Part shown: one piece after another, positions 13,368-15,821 of the stretch
Layout of the letters: every line of letters starts with the position of its first letter
Position numbering within the stretch: the first letter of the stretch is position 1
Source: Clostridia bacterium
GTDB taxonomy: Bacteria; Bacillota; UBA994; PWPR01
NCBI GenBank assembly: GCA_003557085.1
Contig: PWPR01000212.1
Coordinates: 1 to 15,821 of the forward strand
Direction: 5' to 3'
DNA length: 15,821 bases
Translations under genes and position numbers: made by a program
The notes under the pieces: generated by a model
What the model was told of the DNA's origin: nothing
What the model saw: only the letters and a program-made list of their open reading frames with translations
Database searches by the model: none

Positions 13368-13805
13368 GTGAATAAGATTTATATAGGTGCAGATCATGGT
13401 GGATTTGAACTAAAGGAGCAAATAATAGGTTATCTAACTGACCTAGGCTATGAAGTTAAAGATGTTGGTGTTTTCAATACAGAGTCTGTTGATTACCCAG
13501 ACTACGCAAATGAAGTTGCACAAAAGGTAATAGTTGATAATTGTCTAGGAATACTTATTTGCGGTACAGGTGTAGGTATGGCTATAGCAGCAAATAAAAT
13601 TAAGGGTATTAGGGCTGCAAACATAAGCGATGTATTTTCTGCTAAAATGTTAAGAGCCCACAACAATGGCAACATTCTATGCTTGGGTGCAAGGACTGTC
13701 GGTCTTGAACTGCATAAGGAAATCGTCAATGCGTTTCTAAGTGCTGATTTTGAGGGAGATAGACATCAAAGAAGAGTTGATAAAATAGTTGCTTTAGAAA
13801 ATTAA
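13368..13805 (+). CDS. rpiB: ribose-5-phosphate isomerase B
   Basis: RpiB interconverts ribose 5-phosphate and ribulose 5-phosphate in the non-oxidative pentose phosphate pathway, supplying ribose for the PRPP that Hpt, Upp and NadC consume. The 145-residue product matches the RpiB/LacAB family: GADHGG (7-12), VDYPDYA (41-47), catalytic Cys65 in CGTGVGMAIAANK (65-77), IRAAN (81-85) and HNNGN (98-102, His98), followed by LGARTVG. The combination of Cys65 and His98 favours RpiB over galactose-6-phosphate isomerase subunits LacA/LacB, and no lac gene is nearby. The GTG start at 13368 is supported by GGAG (13356-13359) eight bases upstream. It has its own promoter and probably forms an operon with glyA, 26 bases downstream. 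The pairing matches Bacillus ywlF-glyA, here without the intervening ywlG. Confidence 0.96.
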   Translation: MNKIYIGADHGGFELKEQIIGYLTDLGYEVKDVGVFNTESVDYPDYANEVAQKVIVDNCLGILICGTGVGMAIAANKIKGIRAANISDVFSAKMLRAHNNGNILCLGARTVGLELHKEIVNAFLSADFEGDRHQRRVDKIVALEN

Positions 13806-13831
13806 ACAAGAAATTTTAGGAGGACATGTAA

Positions 13832-15067
13832 ATGAGTTATTTAGAAAAGGTTGATCCAGCAGTTGCCAAGTCCATTGAAAATGAGCTTGGTAGACAAAGA
13901 GACAAGATTGAGCTAATTGCCTCAGAAAACTTTGTTAGCAGAGCAGTGCTTGAAGCACAAGGCAGTATTATGACTAATAAGTATGCAGAAGGATATCCAA
14001 ATCGCAGATATTATGGCGGTTGTGAGTATGTAGACGTGGCTGAAGACCTAGCTAGAGATAGAGCTAAGGAATTATTTGGCGCTGAGCATGCAAATGTGCA
14101 ACCTCATTCAGGTTCAGGTGCTAACATGGCTGTATATATGGCTTTTTTAGAGCCTGGTGATACAATTTTAGGCATGAGCTTAGACCATGGTGGACACTTA
14201 ACACATGGATCACCAGTTAACTTCTCAGGAATTTTATATAATATAGTTGCCTATGGTGTTGATGTCAAAACAGGCAAGATAGATTATGAAGAAGTTAGAG
14301 AGAAAGCTTTGGAATGTAAGCCTAAGTTGATTTTAGCTGGAGCATCAGCATACTCTAGAGCAATAGATTTTGCTAAGTTCAGAGAGATTGCAGATGAAGT
14401 CGGTGCATACTTAATGGTAGACATGGCTCATATTGCTGGTTTAATAGCAGCTGGTTTACATCAAAATCCTGTTCCTTATTCAGATTTTGTAACAACAACA
14501 ACCCATAAAACTTTAAGAGGGCCTCGTGGCGGTATGATTCTTTCAAAGAAGAAATATGCAAAGAAAATTGACAAAATGATTTTCCCAGGCATACAAGGCG
14601 GTCCACTAATGCATGTAATCGCTGCTAAAGCAGTATCTTTTAAAGAAGCACTAAGTCCAGAGTTTAAAAGCTATCAACAGCAAGTTATCGATAATGCAGC
14701 TGCTTTAGGAAAAGCACTAATGGAAAGAGGCATTGATATTGTTTCTGGTGGAACTGATAACCACTTATTACTTATAGATCTAAGAAATAAAGGATTAACA
14801 GGAAAAGATGTAGAGCATTCTCTTGATGAAGTAGGGATAACTACAAATAAGAATACTGTTCCAGATGATCCACAAAGTCCTTTTGTAACAAGTGGAATTA
14901 GAATTGGCACACCAGCTATGACATCAAGAGGTTTGGGCACAGAAGAAATGAAAGAAATTGCAAATATGATTGCAGACGTAGTTGAAAATATGGACAACGA
15001 AGCTGCTTTAGCTGGAGTTGCTAAAAGAGTTAAAGATCTTTGCAACAGATTCCCGCTTTACGCTTAG
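13832..15067 (+). CDS. glyA: serine hydroxymethyltransferase
   Basis: GlyA is a cytosolic PLP enzyme that interconverts serine plus THF with glycine plus 5,10-methylene-THF, the main source of one-carbon units. The 411-residue product has normal length. Signatures are LIASENFVS (28-36), NKYAEGYPNRRYYGGCEYVD (49-68), QPHSGSGANMAVY (90-102), MSLDHGGHLTHGSPVNFSG (115-133), VDMAHIAGLIAAG (196-208) and the PLP-lysine motif TTTTHKTLRGPRGG (221-234, Lys226). The ATG start follows AGGAGG (13818-13823) by eight bases. It is 26 bases from rpiB with no promoter seen between, and is followed by a GC-rich hairpin before upp. Together with fhs in the same window it covers two entries into the folate one-carbon pool. 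Confidence 0.98.
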   Translation: MSYLEKVDPAVAKSIENELGRQRDKIELIASENFVSRAVLEAQGSIMTNKYAEGYPNRRYYGGCEYVDVAEDLARDRAKELFGAEHANVQPHSGSGANMAVYMAFLEPGDTILGMSLDHGGHLTHGSPVNFSGILYNIVAYGVDVKTGKIDYEEVREKALECKPKLILAGASAYSRAIDFAKFREIADEVGAYLMVDMAHIAGLIAAGLHQNPVPYSDFVTTTTHKTLRGPRGGMILSKKKYAKKIDKMIFPGIQGGPLMHVIAAKAVSFKEALSPEFKSYQQQVIDNAAALGKALMERGIDIVSGGTDNHLLLIDLRNKGLTGKDVEHSLDEVGITTNKNTVPDDPQSPFVTSGIRIGTPAMTSRGLGTEEMKEIANMIADVVENMDNEAALAGVAKRVKDLCNRFPLYA

Positions 15068-15095
15068 GATCTGCACTAAATAATTGTAATAGATT

Positions 15096-15119
15096 AGCCC
15101 GCCAAAAATGGCGGGCTTT
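15096..15119 (+). terminator. GC-rich hairpin after glyA (terminator, possibly partial)
   Basis: AGCCCGCC (15096-15103) and GGCGGGCT (15110-15117) form a perfect 8-bp stem with loop AAAAAT. The T-run is short (TTTG), so termination may be incomplete. It lies 29 bases after the glyA stop and 25 bases before upp, for which no separate promoter is obvious. Confidence 0.75.
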
Positions 15120-15144
15120 GTAATACTAATTTGGAGGATTATAA

Positions 15145-15774
15145 ATGGGAAAAATATTCGAGATGACGCATCCTTTAATTTTACATAAGCTCACTTATAT
15201 TAGAGATGAAAATACCGGCAACAAGAATTTTAGAGAACTAGTGGAAGAAGTTTCAATGCTAATGGCTTATGAAGCAACAAGAGATCTTGAACTAATAGAG
15301 TGTGAAGTTAAAACTCCTGTTGCAAAGACAAAATCGAAAGTGCTAGCAGGTAAAAAGCTAGGTATTGTTCCTATATTAAGAGCTGGTTTAGGCATGGTAG
15401 AAGGAATTATAAAAATAGTTCCTCATGCTAAAGTCGGCCATATAGGATTGTATAGAGACCCAGAAACTCTTAAGCCAGTATCATATTATTGTAAGCTACC
15501 AATTGATATTAGCGAAAGAGAAATTATTGTAGTAGATCCAATGTTAGCTACAGGTGGATCAGCAGTTGCAGCTATAAGAAAAATAGAAGAGCATAATCCA
15601 AAAGGTATAAAGCTTATGATATTAATAGCTGCGCCAGAAGGCATTGCTGAGGTGCAAAAAGAGTGCCCTGATGTTGACATATACGTGGCAGCTATAGATG
15701 AAAAACTTAACGACCATGGATATATTGTGCCAGGTCTAGGCGATGCAGGCGATAGGCTTTTTGGTACTAAATAA
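15145..15774 (+). CDS. upp: uracil phosphoribosyltransferase
   Basis: Upp salvages uracil with PRPP to UMP. The 209-residue product is family length. Key features are the N-terminal HPLILHKLTYIRDENTGNKNFREL (9-32), LGIVPILRAGLGMVEGI (72-88), the PRPP-binding loop VDPMLATGGSA (130-140) and the C-terminal uracil-binding GDAGDRLFGT (199-208). The ATG at 15145 is preceded by GGAGG (15133-15137) at seven bases. It sits just after a hairpin that may terminate glyA transcription, with no clear promoter of its own, so read-through or an unseen weak promoter must drive it. The stop codon overlaps the start of the next gene by one base (TAATG), pointing to a pyrimidine-salvage operon. glyA-upp adjacency matches Bacillus. 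Confidence 0.97.
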   Translation: MGKIFEMTHPLILHKLTYIRDENTGNKNFRELVEEVSMLMAYEATRDLELIECEVKTPVAKTKSKVLAGKKLGIVPILRAGLGMVEGIIKIVPHAKVGHIGLYRDPETLKPVSYYCKLPIDISEREIIVVDPMLATGGSAVAAIRKIEEHNPKGIKLMILIAAPEGIAEVQKECPDVDIYVAAIDEKLNDHGYIVPGLGDAGDRLFGTK

Positions 15775-15821
15775 TGAATAGACCAAATTGGGATGAATAT
15801 TTTGCTGGCATTACTAACCTA
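15774..15821 (+). CDS. probable dCMP deaminase, N-terminus only (runs off window)
   Basis: ATG at 15774 shares its A with the upp stop codon and opens a frame that stays open to the window end, encoding MNRPNWDEYFAGITNL. The stretch RP-W-DEYF is the usual N-terminus of ComEB-type deoxycytidylate deaminases, which convert dCMP to dUMP and often follow upp in Bacillota. The zinc-binding catalytic part lies beyond the window, so the call rests on 16 residues and context. Confidence 0.7.
   Translation, partial: MNRPNWDEYFAGITNL

Noticed and set aside
14674..15045. 123-codon open frame on the minus strand inside glyA
   Set aside because: It lies wholly within a highly conserved gene on the other strand, its translation has no recognisable motif, and no promoter or terminator fits it.
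1..15821. tRNA, rRNA, CRISPR, transposon or phage content
   Set aside because: All substantial sequence is accounted for by housekeeping genes and short gaps; no repeat array, transposase, integrase or cloverleaf-like stretch was seen.

Overview
This is an AT-rich stretch of ordinary chromosome, most likely from an anaerobic, Clostridia-like member of the Bacillota. The evidence is A/T-rich codon choice with heavy use of AGA for arginine, strong AGGAGG-type ribosome binding sites, several TTG/GTG starts, and gene order. tilS-hpt-ftsH and the run sua5-ywlE-rpiB-glyA-upp are both classic Bacillota neighbourhoods, and a bacterial formyl-THF synthetase plus a de novo nadABC set fits an anaerobe. 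I see no insertion sequence, phage gene, CRISPR array, tRNA or rRNA. The window is densely coded; the longest gene-free gap is about 117 bases (7628-7744), and it holds a divergent promoter region.

Layout. (1) 2-3746: tilS (5' end cut off by the window edge inside its PP-loop motif), hpt overlapping it, and ftsH with its own extended -10 promoter, closed by an intrinsic terminator. (2) 3842-6298: an orphan relative of the F420-0:glutamate ligase family, then fhs. Each has an upstream TGTTATAAT extended -10 promoter, and fhs ends in a strong 14-bp hairpin. (3) 6341-7627, minus strand: an unrecognised protein with about nine membrane segments and a large outside domain, convergent with fhs and sharing its terminator. 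(4) 7745-13301: a tightly packed probable operon nadA-nadB-nadC-birA-sua5-ywlE. Its promoter is divergent from the membrane-protein promoter and the two appear to share one -35 box; a perfect 6+6 inverted repeat fills the spacer of the nadA promoter. (5) 13368-15821: rpiB with its own promoter, glyA, a GC-rich hairpin, upp, and the first 16 codons of a probable dCMP deaminase that runs off the right edge.

Functionally this is housekeeping: tRNA modification (TilS lysidine, Sua5 threonylcarbamoyl-adenosine), NAD synthesis from aspartate (NadABC), one-carbon metabolism (Fhs, GlyA), purine/pyrimidine salvage (Hpt, Upp, dCMP deaminase), protein quality control (FtsH; YwlE removing the phosphoarginine mark), biotin attachment (BirA) and pentose phosphate interconversion (RpiB).

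I did not find a clearly new multi-gene system. The best unexplained items are the uncharacterised membrane protein locked head-to-head with the NAD operon through overlapping promoters, and the CofE-like protein beside fhs in a window without other F420 genes.
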